DNA from: Rhizobium mesoamericanum STM3625
Lineage (GTDB): Bacteria; Pseudomonadota; Alphaproteobacteria; Rhizobiales; Rhizobiaceae
DNA: 64,000 bases
Direction of reading: 5' to 3'
Assembly: GCF_000312665.1 (NCBI RefSeq)
Contig: NZ_HF536772.1
Location: forward strand, 279,106 to 343,105
Part shown: one piece after another, positions 26,874 to 36,130 of the stretch
Position numbering within the stretch: position 1 is the stretch's first letter
How the letters are laid out: each line of letters opens with the position of its first letter
Position numbers and translations under genes: made by a program
Notes under the pieces: generated by a model
What the model was told of the DNA's origin: nothing
The model's database searches: none
What the model saw: only the letters and a program-made list of their open reading frames with translations

Positions 26874-28184
26874 TCAGACGTAACGGTTGACGATGTTTTC
26901 GAGCAGTTCCTGCTTGCCGGACTTCGGCTGCGGGTTGATGTCCTTAGCTTCGACCCACTCGGCGATCTGCTCAAGCGAGTATTCGCCGCGGGCGAGCTTC
27001 TGACCTTCGGCCGAATCCCAGCCGGCGTAACGGGCATCGAGTGGGCCAGACAGAGCCTTGTCCTCGATCATCTTGGCAGCAGCCTTGAGGCCGCGGGCGC
27101 AGGCATCCATGCCGCCGATATGGCCGATCAGCAGATCTTCCGCATCGAGCGACTGGCGCCGCAGCTTGGCGTCGAAGTTGGTGCCGCCAGTGGTGAAACC
27201 GCCGCCCTGCAGGACCTGGTAGTATGCCAGCGCCATCTCAGGGACGTTGTTCGGGAACTGGTCGGTGTCCCAGCCGGACTGATAGTCATTGCGGTTCATG
27301 TCGATCGAGCCGAAGATGCCGAGCGCGTTGGCAAGCGCCAGTTCGTGCTCGAAGGAGTGGCCGGCGAGGATCGCATGGCCCTGCTCGATGTTGACCTTCA
27401 CTTCGTTTTCGAGGCCGTGCTGCTTCAGGAAGCCGTAAACGGTCGCGACGTCGTAGTCGTACTGGTGCTTGGTCGGCTCCTGCGGCTTCGGCTCGATGAG
27501 GATCGTGCCCTTGAACCCGATCTTGTGCTTGTACTCGACGACGAGGTTGAGGAAGCGGCCGAGATGGTCGAGCTCCTTTTTGAGGTCGGTGTTGAGCAAC
27601 GTTTCATAGCCTTCGCGGCCGCCCCAGAGAACGTAGTTGGCACCGCCAAGCTTGGCAGTGGCATCCATGCAGGTCTTAACCGTCGCAGCGGAGTAAGCGA
27701 AGACTTCCGGATCGGGGTTGGTGGCAGCACCCGACATGAAGCGACGGTTGGAGAAGAGGTTCGCCGTGCCCCAGAGCAGCTTGACGCCGGTGGCGGCCTG
27801 CTTCTCGGCGAAGTAATCGACGATCTCGTTCAGGTTCTTGGTGTTTTCGGCAAAGTTCTTACCCTCAGGGCGCACATCGGCGTCGTGGAAGCAGTAGAAC
27901 GGCGCGTCGAGGATCTGGAAAAGTTCGAATGCGACGTCGGCCTTCAGCTTGGCGGCCTTCATCGTGTCTTCGAACCAGGGGCGCAGGAAGGTCTGGCCGC
28001 CGAAGGGGTCGCCGCCCTGCCAGGCGAAGGTGTGCCAGTAGGCAACGGCGAAGCGCAGATGGTCTTCTAGGCGCTTGCCGAGAACGACTTCGTCCTTGTT
28101 GTAGTGGCGGAAGGCGAGCGGATTGGTGCTCTCAGGGCCCTCATACTTGATCTTCTGGATGTCGCCGAAGAATCCGGTGCTCAT
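26874..28184 (-). CDS. xylA: Xylose isomerase
   Basis: 436-residue D-xylose isomerase that converts xylose to xylulose. Signatures: catalytic histidine in [29 protein letters not shown], and the metal/lysine motif [17 protein letters not shown]. The length is that of class II enzymes. It ends the regulator-xylB-xylA operon, with 38 bases to xylB, and GAGGAG precedes its ATG. Confidence 0.98.
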   Translation of the reverse strand: MSTGFFGDIQKIKYEGPESTNPLAFRHYNKDEVVLGKRLEDHLRFAVAYWHTFAWQGGDPFGGQTFLRPWFEDTMKAAKLKADVAFELFQILDAPFYCFHDADVRPEGKNFAENTKNLNEIVDYFAEKQAATGVKLLWGTANLFSNRRFMSGAATNPDPEVFAYSAATVKTCMDATAKLGGANYVLWGGREGYETLLNTDLKKELDHLGRFLNLVVEYKHKIGFKGTILIEPKPQEPTKHQYDYDVATVYGFLKQHGLENEVKVNIEQGHAILAGHSFEHELALANALGIFGSIDMNRNDYQSGWDTDQFPNNVPEMALAYYQVLQGGGFTTGGTNFDAKLRRQSLDAEDLLIGHIGGMDACARGLKAAAKMIEDKALSGPLDARYAGWDSAEGQKLARGEYSLEQIAEWVEAKDINPQPKSGKQELLENIVNRYV

Positions 28185-28222
28185 CTTGTGTCTCCTCAGG
28201 TTTCGAATTTGTAGTTCTGGGT

Positions 28223-29677
28223 TCAGTGCTGGAGCGATTTGATCGCCGGGTAGAGAGCGCGATAGCGCTTGTAGGCATCCTCATAAGCGCCAGAGAGCGC
28301 CGCGACTGGTTCGATTGTGCCCGCCGTCTTCGGCGGCGTGCAGACGGCAACCGGATCAGCGCCGGTCGCCGCAATAAGTCCGAGGCGCGCAGCGCCGAAT
28401 GCCGCGCCGAAGTCACCGTCGGCGGGCAGGTCAACCGGAACGCCGAGTGCCGTCGCGATCGAGGCAAGCCAGTAGCGCGAGCGCGAGCCACCCCCGATCG
28501 CCGTGACGCGGGAAATATCGGTGCCCGCTGAGTGCAGCGCTTCCAGATTGTCGCGGATGGCGAAGGACACGCCTTCGAGGACCGCCTGGGTCAGCACTAC
28601 ACGGCTGCTCTCATGCTCGAGGCCGATGAACGCGCCGCGAATGACGGCGTCGTTATGCGGCGTGCGCTCGCCGGAGAGATAGGGAAGGAAGGTGACGCCC
28701 GAGGGCGCCTTCACTGTTTCACCGAGCTCGGTGGTCAGATCCGCCGCCGATTTGCCTGTCACGCTCGAGTGCCAGTTCAGGGCGTCTGTCGCCGAGAGAA
28801 TGACGCCCATTTGATGCCAGGTGTTCGGCAGCGCGTGGCAGAAGGCATGCACCGCACTTTCCGGCTTTGGCAGATAGGCGGCATTGGCCGCGAAGAGAAC
28901 CCCCGAGGTGCCGAGCGAAACGAAGGCAGCGCCATCGCTGACCGTGCCCATGCCGCAAGCCGAAGCGGCGTTGTCGCCGGCCCCGCCGGCAACCACGACG
29001 CTTCCCGAAATCCCCCATTTGCCCGCCAGCTCGCCGCGCAGCTTGCCACCCTGCTCCGTGCCTTCGATCAGGCGAGGCATTTGCTTTTCATCAAGGCCGG
29101 TCGCCGCAAGTAACTCGGAGGACCAGGCGCGCTTGCCTGTATCGAGCCACGAGGTTCCGGCCGAATCCGACATCTCGGAGAGATGCTCGCCGGTCAGCCA
29201 GAGACGCAGGTAGTCCTTCGGCAGCAGAACCTTGGCAACTTTGGCAAAGATCTCAGGCTCATGCTTGGCAACCCAGGCAAGCTTCGGCGCGGTGAAGCCG
29301 GGGAAAACGATATTGCCGGTCAACTTGCGGAAACGCGGATCGGAATCCAAGGCAGCCGCTTCAACGTACGACCGCGTATCGTTCCAGAGGATGCAGGGGC
29401 GCAGCACCTTGTCGTCGGCATCGAGCAGCGTTGCACCATGCATCTGACCGGAGAGGCCAATGCCCTTCACGGCGGCGAGCTCCCTCAGGTAGTTTGCCTT
29501 TAGGCCGCCCACGGCCTCTTCCGTCGCGCGGATCCAATGGGAGGGCTCCTGTTCCGACCAGCCGGAATGCGGGCGTGAGACGTCGAGCGAACCATTGGCC
29601 GAGCCGATGACCTTCTGATCGCCGTCGATCAGCATGGCTTTGACGCCGGAGGTTCCGAGATCGAGACCCAGATACAT
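28223..29677 (-). CDS. xylB: Xylulokinase
   Basis: 484-residue FGGY kinase phosphorylating D-xylulose to xylulose 5-phosphate. The N-terminal phosphate loop [14 protein letters not shown], the substrate motif [12 protein letters not shown] and the C-terminal ATP motif [14 protein letters not shown] are complete. It lies 18 bases after the LacI-type regulator gene and before xylA, so all three are one transcript. GGGAGA precedes the start. Confidence 0.97.
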   Translation of the reverse strand: MYLGLDLGTSGVKAMLIDGDQKVIGSANGSLDVSRPHSGWSEQEPSHWIRATEEAVGGLKANYLRELAAVKGIGLSGQMHGATLLDADDKVLRPCILWNDTRSYVEAAALDSDPRFRKLTGNIVFPGFTAPKLAWVAKHEPEIFAKVAKVLLPKDYLRLWLTGEHLSEMSDSAGTSWLDTGKRAWSSELLAATGLDEKQMPRLIEGTEQGGKLRGELAGKWGISGSVVVAGGAGDNAASACGMGTVSDGAAFVSLGTSGVLFAANAAYLPKPESAVHAFCHALPNTWHQMGVILSATDALNWHSSVTGKSAADLTTELGETVKAPSGVTFLPYLSGERTPHNDAVIRGAFIGLEHESSRVVLTQAVLEGVSFAIRDNLEALHSAGTDISRVTAIGGGSRSRYWLASIATALGVPVDLPADGDFGAAFGAARLGLIAATGADPVAVCTPPKTAGTIEPVAALSGAYEDAYKRYRALYPAIKSLQH

Positions 29678-29695
29678 GTGTTTCTCCCTTTGCCG

Positions 29696-30721
29696 TTACG
29701 GCAGATTGTCTTTCAGGAATATGTCGAGGCGGATGCGCTCCTGCGCCTCGATGACGGCAAGTCCGTCCGCCTTGGCCTTGAGGACCCGGATGGCACTACG
29801 CACCTCATGACCCGCGTTCTGATTCAGAATTGCATCAATCGTTCCATCAAGAAGTGCGGCGCGGGTATGCGTCGTCAACTCGTGTGCGATCACCGTCAGC
29901 GACCGATCGACCGCCTTTTCCTTCAGCGCCCTGATAAGTCCACGATTGCCAGCACCGAGGCTGTAGATGCCAATGATGCCGCTTTTCTTCGAGAGCGCGT
30001 CCGCAACCAACATATGCGCCATCTCGGGATCGTCGCGGCCCTCGATGACAGGTAGAATGGAGAGTGATGGGAACTCCGCCGCCATGACGGAAGCAAAACC
30101 CTCGAGGCGTTCGCGATGGTCGCGCACCAGCATCGAGCCTGCGAGCACTGCGATCTCGCCCCTTGCGCCACCGAGGAAACGTCCGAGAAGCCGTGCGGCA
30201 GTCCGGCCGGCGGCAATATTGTCGACGCCGGCATAGTGATGTCGCTGCGAACCGGTGAGATCAGAGACAAGTGTAACGACCGGAATGCCATCCTGCACGA
30301 GACGGTCCACGGCATCGCGCACCTCGGGCGCATCAGTCGCGACAAGCGCGATCCCCGATGGCCGCTCTCTTCCAAGTTCTTCCAGAACCCTGACCAGCGC
30401 GGCTGGATCGAACGCCGGCACCTCGATGGTGCGGATGTCCGTTCGCTCCACGGGCGAACGTGCGACGGCGGCGCGCACCTCGTCGTTCAATCCATGCATA
30501 AAGGAGTTGTCGCTGGCAGGAAGGATGAACACAAATGGATAGGTCCGACCCTTCGCAAGGTTGGCAGCGGCGACATCCCTGATGTAGCCGATCTCGCGAA
30601 TGGCCTTCTCGACCTTCTCGCGCGTCACGTGGCGCACGCCCGGCCGCTGGTTCAAAACCCGGTCAACGGTCGCCAGGCTGACGCCTGCCGCAGCAGCAAT
30701 ATCGTGAACTGTGGGCCTCAT
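29696..30721 (-). CDS. LacI family regulator of the xylose operon
   Basis: 341 residues. The HTH is TVHDIAAAAGVSLATVDRVLNQRPGVR, an RbsR/XylR-like variant (DRVLNQR), with a sugar-binding core. The ATG at 30721 with GGAGGAAAG ahead is chosen over one at 30751. It is the first gene of its own operon with xylB and xylA. A near-perfect 20-base dyad lies 31 bases upstream of its start, consistent with autoregulated repression relieved by xylose (inferred). Confidence 0.9.
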   Translation of the reverse strand: MRPTVHDIAAAAGVSLATVDRVLNQRPGVRHVTREKVEKAIREIGYIRDVAAANLAKGRTYPFVFILPASDNSFMHGLNDEVRAAVARSPVERTDIRTIEVPAFDPAALVRVLEELGRERPSGIALVATDAPEVRDAVDRLVQDGIPVVTLVSDLTGSQRHHYAGVDNIAAGRTAARLLGRFLGGARGEIAVLAGSMLVRDHRERLEGFASVMAAEFPSLSILPVIEGRDDPEMAHMLVADALSKKSGIIGIYSLGAGNRGLIRALKEKAVDRSLTVIAHELTTHTRAALLDGTIDAILNQNAGHEVRSAIRVLKAKADGLAVIEAQERIRLDIFLKDNLP

Positions 30722-30752
30722 CTTTCCTCCTGACGAGACCTTTAGCTCCAAA

Positions 30753-30772
30753 TTTGATGTACGTAAATCAAA
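30753..30772. promoter_or_regulatory. Operator dyad of the xylose operon
   Basis: TTTGATGTACGTAAATCAAA: two 10-base halves that match at nine of ten positions around a central CG. The position just before the regulator-xylB-xylA operon makes it the likely binding site of the LacI-type product. Confidence 0.7.
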
Positions 30773-30867
30773 ATCTGCGAACGCTTCCGTTCACGTCACG
30801 GCTTTGTGCAAAACAAAGCTCGGTCGGTTACACCCCGATCGTCTTGGACATTGATTTGAAATACTAA

Positions 30868-32460
30868 TCAGTGGCCTCCGCCACCTCCGCCCCCACCTTG
30901 TGGCGCAGGCTTGTCGAGCATTGCAACGCCGAGGATCATGGCGAGAAAAAGCAAGGTCAGCATCAGGAAGACGTCACCGAAGGCCAGGACGACGGCCTGC
31001 TTGGTCACCAGTCCGACCATCTGCTTGATGGCGACCACGGCACCATCCATGCCGTAGGTATTGAAGTTCGCTGCCATGTTGTTCATTTGATCGATCGCGG
31101 CAGGGCGTCCCCAATCTATATTCTCGCGCAGCCGCTCGTAATGAACATCCTGCCGGGTCGTCAGCACCGTGTTGATGATCGCCAGGCCAACAGCGCCGCC
31201 TAGGTTGCGGGTCAGGTTGAAGAGCCCAGACGCGCCGCGCATACGGGCCGGCGGCATCGTGCCAAGCGCGATGTTGTTAATCGGCACCATACACATCATC
31301 AGCCCGAAGCCGCGGAAAATCTGCGGAATGAAGAGTTCGTAGAAGTCCCAGTCCTTAGTCAGATGCGTCATGATGTAGGTGCCGGCCGCAAAGCTGGCGA
31401 AACCGATTACCATCATGAGTCGCAGGTCTATCTTCGCCGACAGCTTTCCGGCAATCGGCGCAGTGAAGAACATCGCAAGGCCTGACACGAACATCGTTTC
31501 GCCGATCATCAGCGAGTCGTAGCCGCGAATGCGCCCGAGATAGACGGGGTAGATATAGGTCAAGCCGTAAAGGCCGATACCCATGACGAACGAGAAGACG
31601 GAGCCGAAGGCAAAATTCCGGTTCGTGAAGGCCCTCAGGTCAACCACCGGAAATTCCACACTGAAGGCGCGATAGAAGAAGACAACGGCGGCGATCGCAG
31701 AGGCGATCGCGCCCATGAAGATATGGCTGTCGTTGAACCAGTCGTTGGAGTTGCCTTCCTCCAGCACGTACTCCAGCGCACCGAGGAAGACGCCCATCGA
31801 CAACAACCCCCACCAATCGAACTTCTTGATCAGCGAGAATTCGGGCTTGTCGAAATCGATGAAATTCCACGTGACAATCGTCACGATGATGCCCGGCACG
31901 ATGTTGACCAGAAACAGCCAATGCCATGAGAAGGCGTGGCTGAGATAACCACCGACCGTCGGGCCGATTGTCGGCGCAAGCGTGGCGATCAGGCCGATAA
32001 TGGGCGACACGATGCTACGCTTGGAGGGCGGGAAGATTGTGAATGCGGCCGCAAAGACCGACGGGATCATCCCGCCACCGATGAAGCCCTGAATGGCGCG
32101 GTAGACAATCATCTGGTCGATGTTCGTCGCCGTCGCGCAGAGCGCGCTCGCCATGGTGAAGCCCGCGGCCGACGCGGCAAACAGATATCGCGTCGAGACA
32201 ATGCGCGCGAGAGTACCCGACAGCGGAATCATAATCACTTCAGCGATCAGGTAGGAGGTCTGCACCCAACCGATCTCATCGGATCCGGCGCTGAGGCCAG
32301 CCTGAATTTCGGCAAGCGAGGCCGAAACGATCTGGATGTCGAGGATCGACATGAACATCCCGAGCACCATCGCAAAAAACGCAATGAGCTTGCGGGGATC
32401 CATGTGATCCGTCGCAGCCGGAGTGGCCGGAACGGTTCCAACTGTTGCGCTCGCGGCCAT
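30868..32460 (-). CDS. emrB: EmrB/QacA-type (DHA2) drug exporter, module 1
   Basis: 530-residue MFS protein with about 14 transmembrane helices. Family marks: MSILDIQIVSASLAEIQAGL in helix 1, VQTSYLIAEVIMIPLSG, and RAIQGFIGGGMIPSVFA. The C-terminus is Gly/His-rich. Such pumps use proton flow to export hydrophobic drugs through a HlyD-type adaptor and an outer-membrane channel (not encoded here). It follows emrA by 22 bases. GAGG lies seven bases ahead of the ATG. Confidence 0.92.
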   Translation of the reverse strand: MAASATVGTVPATPAATDHMDPRKLIAFFAMVLGMFMSILDIQIVSASLAEIQAGLSAGSDEIGWVQTSYLIAEVIMIPLSGTLARIVSTRYLFAASAAGFTMASALCATATNIDQMIVYRAIQGFIGGGMIPSVFAAAFTIFPPSKRSIVSPIIGLIATLAPTIGPTVGGYLSHAFSWHWLFLVNIVPGIIVTIVTWNFIDFDKPEFSLIKKFDWWGLLSMGVFLGALEYVLEEGNSNDWFNDSHIFMGAIASAIAAVVFFYRAFSVEFPVVDLRAFTNRNFAFGSVFSFVMGIGLYGLTYIYPVYLGRIRGYDSLMIGETMFVSGLAMFFTAPIAGKLSAKIDLRLMMVIGFASFAAGTYIMTHLTKDWDFYELFIPQIFRGFGLMMCMVPINNIALGTMPPARMRGASGLFNLTRNLGGAVGLAIINTVLTTRQDVHYERLRENIDWGRPAAIDQMNNMAANFNTYGMDGAVVAIKQMVGLVTKQAVVLAFGDVFLMLTLLFLAMILGVAMLDKPAPQGGGGGGGGH

Positions 32461-32482
32461 AGGTTAACCTCGTCCGCCGATA

Positions 32483-33739
32483 TTACTTGGCCGCATCCTG
32501 CGCTGTGCGTGTGTCGACATCGACGACAACGCTGAGGCCGGCGCGCAGGCGGCCACTGTCCAGAGCATCCTGCGGCAGCGCGATGCGTACCGGCACGCGC
32601 TGAATGATCTTCGTGAAGTTGCCCGTCGCGTTTTCAGGCGGCAGCAGCGAGAAGACGGAACCGGATGCCGGCGAAATCGACTCGACCGTGCCGACGATCG
32701 GATGATCGTCATAAGCATCGACGTGCACGTTGACCTTTGATCCCGGGACCAGGTGCTGGATCTGCGTTTCCTTGAAGTTCGCATCGATATAGAGCTGGCG
32801 AACCGGCACGAGCGCCATCAGACGCTGGCCGGGCGACACAAGATCGCCTTCCTGGACTGAACGGTTGCCGACGACGCCGTCGTAAGGAGCTTTCAGTACC
32901 GTGAAGGAGAGGTCGCGCGCAGCCTTGTCGCGCGAAAGCTCAAGCTGGCGGATCGTGCCTTCGGCTTCGCGGCGCTGCGCCTGAAGGAGCGTAATGTTTG
33001 CCTCTGCGGATGCGATCGCGGCATCGCCACCCACGAGATTTGCCTTTGCCTGGTCGAGCGCAATGTTCGCAGCATCGAGATTGGCGGTGGTGCCGACCGA
33101 CTTAGATTGCAGTTCCGCGGCGCGGGTCTGCGTGATCTGCGCACCCCGCACGGTGGCTTCCAAAGCCGTCTTCTGAGCCTTGGCCTGATCGAGGCTTGCT
33201 TGCCCACCGGCGATCTGCGCATCGATTCGCTGCAGCGACAGCTTTTCGGTATCGAGAGAAGCGACCGCCTGATCGAGAGCAAGCTTGTAGTCGCCGTCAT
33301 CGAGCGTCGCCAGAATATCGCCAGCCTTGATCTTCTGGTTGGCAACGACATTCACCTTGGCCACATAGCCGGTAACCTTCGGCGAGATAGTCGCGATGTC
33401 ACCTTCGATATAGGCATCGTCAGTTGAGACGAGGAAACGACCCGTTGTCCACCAGTCGTAGCCGTACCAGGCAGCGCCTGCGAGCAGCACAAGCCCAATG
33501 ATGGGCAGAGCGAGACTGCGCTTTTTCTTCTTCTCGGCGGGGACGGCTTGCGTCTCTGCGGGCGCTTGCGGCGCACGCGGCGCTTCGGCGGTGGGGACTA
33601 CGGCTTCCTGAGCCTTGCCCTCGGCTTCAGCAGGTTCGCTGACGATACGGGCAACGTTGGCTTTTGGACTGGACGACATGGCGGCTACCGGCAAATTGAG
33701 TGAATTTAATCGAACTGAACGGTTCGGTTCAGTTGACAT
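32483..33739 (-). CDS. emrA: EmrA/HlyD membrane fusion protein, module 1
   Basis: 418-residue periplasmic adaptor. It has an acidic/Ala-Pro cytoplasmic tail, one transmembrane helix (SLALPIIGLVLLAGAAWYGY), then biotinyl-lipoyl halves (STDDAYIEGDIATISPKVTGYV; FTVLKAPYDGVVGN) around a coiled-coil hairpin. It connects EmrB to an outer-membrane channel. Starts at 33754, 33739 and 33679 are possible. AAAGG four bases before 33739 supports that one, but then the dyad at 33712-33730 lies inside the coding region; with 33679 it would lie upstream of the gene. Confidence 0.9.
   Translation of the reverse strand: MSTEPNRSVRLNSLNLPVAAMSSSPKANVARIVSEPAEAEGKAQEAVVPTAEAPRAPQAPAETQAVPAEKKKKRSLALPIIGLVLLAGAAWYGYDWWTTGRFLVSTDDAYIEGDIATISPKVTGYVAKVNVVANQKIKAGDILATLDDGDYKLALDQAVASLDTEKLSLQRIDAQIAGGQASLDQAKAQKTALEATVRGAQITQTRAAELQSKSVGTTANLDAANIALDQAKANLVGGDAAIASAEANITLLQAQRREAEGTIRQLELSRDKAARDLSFTVLKAPYDGVVGNRSVQEGDLVSPGQRLMALVPVRQLYIDANFKETQIQHLVPGSKVNVHVDAYDDHPIVGTVESISPASGSVFSLLPPENATGNFTKIIQRVPVRIALPQDALDSGRLRAGLSVVVDVDTRTAQDAAK
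33712..33730. promoter_or_regulatory. TetR operator, proximal to emrA
   Basis: GAACTGAACGGTTCGGTTC, with GAAC-N-GAAC mirrored by GTTC-N-GTTC. It shares the GAAC/GTTC blocks of the perfect site at 33769-33788 and overlaps the suggested start region of emrA. Confidence 0.6.
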
Positions 33740-33768
33740 AGAACCTTTTTCCATTCATATCAAGATAT

Positions 33769-33788
33769 ATCGAACCACCTGGTTCGAT
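33769..33788. promoter_or_regulatory. TetR operator, perfect dyad
   Basis: ATCGAACCA-CC-TGGTTCGAT: nine-base perfect arms, between emrA and the divergent tetR-type gene, 45 bases before the latter's start. A typical TetR-family operator repressing both directions. Confidence 0.75.
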
Positions 33789-33832
33789 TTTGTTAACGAA
33801 AAATTCGCTGATGCGGATATGGTTAAGGAGCT

Positions 33833-34504
33833 ATGACAGAGCTTTCCGATACGCGCGTGGACGAGTCCCCCTCAACAGGCGGCCGATGGGCCGCAGGCGA
33901 AGATCCTGCCAAGCGCAAGCAAATTCTCGACGGTGCCCGCCGTGTCTTCATGAAACTTGGCTTCGATGCCGCGAGCATGAACGATGTAACGCGCGAGGCC
34001 GGAGTGTCAAAGGGAACGCTCTACGTCTACTTCGCTAACAAGGAAGAGCTTTTCACCGCGATGATGGAGAGCGAGCGAGCGGCCTTCGTCGAAAGCGTGC
34101 GCAATACTCTCAAGGAATCCAGCGATCCAAACGTCGCACTACACGATTTCGGCATGACCTTTGTCAGCCATGTTACCGAGGACAAGGTCATCAATGCGAT
34201 GCGCACGGTCATCGGCGTACGCGACCGCATGCCCCACCTCTGTCAGCGCTTTTTCAGTGGCCCGGAGAACATTCGGACGGTGTTAAGGGACTTTCTGACA
34301 GGCCAAGTCGGGGCCGGCCGTTTCGAGATCGACGACATCGAGCTTGCCGCCCGCCAGTTCCTGGAACTCTGCGGCGGAAGCTTCTTCAAGCTGCGCCTGT
34401 TTGGCGACATGGACGCCCAACCTCCGCACGAGGAAATGGATCGAGTGGTCAATGGCGCGATCCGAGTTTTCACCGCAGCCTACGGCGCCAAGAAGCAGTC
34501 CTGA
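33833..34504 (+). CDS. TetR family repressor of efflux module 1
   Basis: 223 residues. The N-terminal HTH is RVFMKLGFDAASMNDVTREAGVSKGTLYVYF (written here in its usual two blocks: FDAASMNDVTREAGVSKGTL then YVYFANKEEL), with a helical ligand domain after it. It is divergent from emrA-emrB with two operator-like dyads in between, so it most likely represses the pump until a drug or plant compound binds. AAGGAG is close to the ATG. Confidence 0.92.
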   Translation: MTELSDTRVDESPSTGGRWAAGEDPAKRKQILDGARRVFMKLGFDAASMNDVTREAGVSKGTLYVYFANKEELFTAMMESERAAFVESVRNTLKESSDPNVALHDFGMTFVSHVTEDKVINAMRTVIGVRDRMPHLCQRFFSGPENIRTVLRDFLTGQVGAGRFEIDDIELAARQFLELCGGSFFKLRLFGDMDAQPPHEEMDRVVNGAIRVFTAAYGAKKQS

Positions 34505-34605
34505 ACCCGTCCTTTTGATTTCTCTCGCCATTCGCGTCCGAATTCCGCAACCGGAATCAGGCGCGAACGGTTGCCCTACAACCTCTCGCACCCAAGGGAG
34601 AGCGA

Positions 34606-35070
34606 ATGAGCGCCGTCGGATGAGCGATCTGCTTCATAGAAATTCACCAAAGACATCACTCTGGACCTCGGACGTTGTCGGTCTTTCGCGCTACCACCTT
34701 TCACGCGTCTTCGGGCTCGTGACGGGCCATTCGATCAGCAGCCATATCCGAGCCGCCGCTTGATCGGTGCGGCATCGGTGCTGGTCGATCGATCGGAGAG
34801 CATTCTCGAGGTAGCCCCTAGATGCACGGCTTGCACGATGCATTCACCCGTGCCTTCGCAACCAGTTCGGTCTAAACACCCGCCATCGGTAAGTAGGGGC
34901 ACACGCGCAACCTCGCACTTTGGAGCCTATCCGCATGGACCCCTCTCGCCCTCCCGAATTCGAACCACCAGGCTTCGAAACACTGCGCCGATGCTCTTTG
35001 CCGCCTGCAGGAGATCTAACCCTACGGCGGCAATGCCGCGATCCCGATCTGGATTCCCATGAAGGAATAA
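34606..35070 (+). pseudogene. Decayed AraC-family regulator with GyrI-like tail
   Basis: Fragments of one protein are scattered over frames: GLSRYHLSRVFGLVTGHSIS and SHIRA (HTH), then after a stop LIGAASVLVDRSESILEVA, then in another frame GLHDAFTRAF and GHTRNLAL, then EPIRMDPSRPPEFEPPGFET. This order is that of AraC regulators fused to a GyrI-like effector domain. Several stops and at least two frameshifts make it non-functional. The right end is uncertain and most of the effector domain is gone. Confidence 0.65.
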
Positions 35071-35090
35071 AACTCGTCTTGCTTTCGTAT

Positions 35091-35163
35091 ATCCCCTTGC
35101 GCGCTTGCCAAGGCAGGCCGCGTCCGTACATTGCGAGCCTCAAACTATGTAGCGCAGGGGGAT
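35091..35163 (+). ncRNA. Structured leader of terC that sequesters its ribosome binding site
   Basis: A 12-pair closing stem (35091-35102 with 35152-35163, one G-U) encloses a tetraloop hairpin (35103-35108 with 35113-35118, loop CAAG) and a five-pair hairpin (35127-35131 with 35147-35151), a three-way junction. The 3' strand of the closing stem contains AGGGGG, the ribosome binding site of terC ten bases before its ATG, so the fold would block translation. Mn-responsive yybP-ykoY leaders often precede terC genes, but I do not find that consensus here. Confidence 0.5.
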
Positions 35164-35171
35164 AAACACCG

Positions 35172-35921
35172 ATGCAAGATATCATGATGCTCGTTCAGGA
35201 CCCGGCCGCCTGGGTGGCCCTCGTCACGCTCGTGGTAATGGAAGTGGTCCTCGGGATCGACAACCTCATCTTCATCTCAATTCTCACCAACAAGCTGCCA
35301 CCTGAACATCGCGAGAAGGCCCGCACGCTCGGTATCGGCCTTGCTCTCATCATGCGTCTTGTCCTCCTCGGTACCATTGCCTGGATCGTGAAGCTGACCA
35401 CGCCGATCTTTGAACTGTTCGGCCACGGCTTCTCGTGGAAAGACATCATCCTGATTGCCGGCGGTCTTTTCCTGCTGTGGAAGGCAACAAAGGAAATCCA
35501 CCACAACGTCGATCCGACCGATCACGACGAGGATTTCATTGCGACGGCGGTAGCAACAGGCTTTACCGCCGCGATCGGCCAGATCCTGCTGTTGGACCTC
35601 GTTTTCTCGGTCGACAGCATCATCACCGCGGTCGGCATGACGCCACACTTACCGATCATGGTCGTCGCCGTAGTCGCGGCCGTGACCGTCATGCTGCTTG
35701 CCGCAACGCCGCTTGCGAACTTCATCGAGAAAAACCCGAGCATCGTCATGCTGGCCCTCGCCTTCCTGATGATGATTGGCATGACCCTGATCGCCGAAGG
35801 CATGGGCGTGCACGTGCCGAAGGGCTATGTCTATGCCGCGATGGCCTTCTCCGCGCTCGTGGAAGCCCTCAATATGCTCGCTCGCAATGCCCGTAGGCGC
35901 AGAAAGCAAGGCAGCCACTGA
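35172..35921 (+). CDS. TerC family integral membrane protein
   Basis: 249 residues and about seven transmembrane helices. The TerC signatures are [19 protein letters not shown] (helix 1) and [18 protein letters not shown] (middle), each with an acidic pair in the membrane, as in Mn2+ exporters and tellurite-resistance TerC. The C-terminus is short and basic (no CBS or CorC domain). Transport of manganese or calcium, or metal loading of exported enzymes, are possible roles. It is alone in its orientation, with the folded leader directly before it. Confidence 0.88.
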   Translation: MQDIMMLVQDPAAWVALVTLVVMEVVLGIDNLIFISILTNKLPPEHREKARTLGIGLALIMRLVLLGTIAWIVKLTTPIFELFGHGFSWKDIILIAGGLFLLWKATKEIHHNVDPTDHDEDFIATAVATGFTAAIGQILLLDLVFSVDSIITAVGMTPHLPIMVVAVVAAVTVMLLAATPLANFIEKNPSIVMLALAFLMMIGMTLIAEGMGVHVPKGYVYAAMAFSALVEALNMLARNARRRRKQGSH

Positions 35922-36130
35922 CATCTCCGCGAGATATAGCCTGATCGGCTCGCTTCATTCGGACTTTGTTGCGGGCGATCCGCTCAAGCCTCGCATCGGC
36001 CGGGGCAACGCGGCACCGGATCACTGTCCAATCACCCCGGCAGGCAAACGCAGGGAGCGATGAAGCGGCGGGGCTCAAGATCAAGTTGATCATCGCCGCA
36101 ACACACATTGATTTGATCCCACTGCGCTGC

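Noticed and set aside
26802..28070. Plus-strand open frame of 422 codons
   Set aside because: Antisense of xylA; composition (Val/Glu/Leu/Gly repeats) is an artefact of the xylA codon use.
34980..35171. yybP-ykoY manganese riboswitch before terC
   Set aside because: The conserved GGGGAGUAGC and following blocks of that class were not found, so only an unclassified folded leader is claimed.
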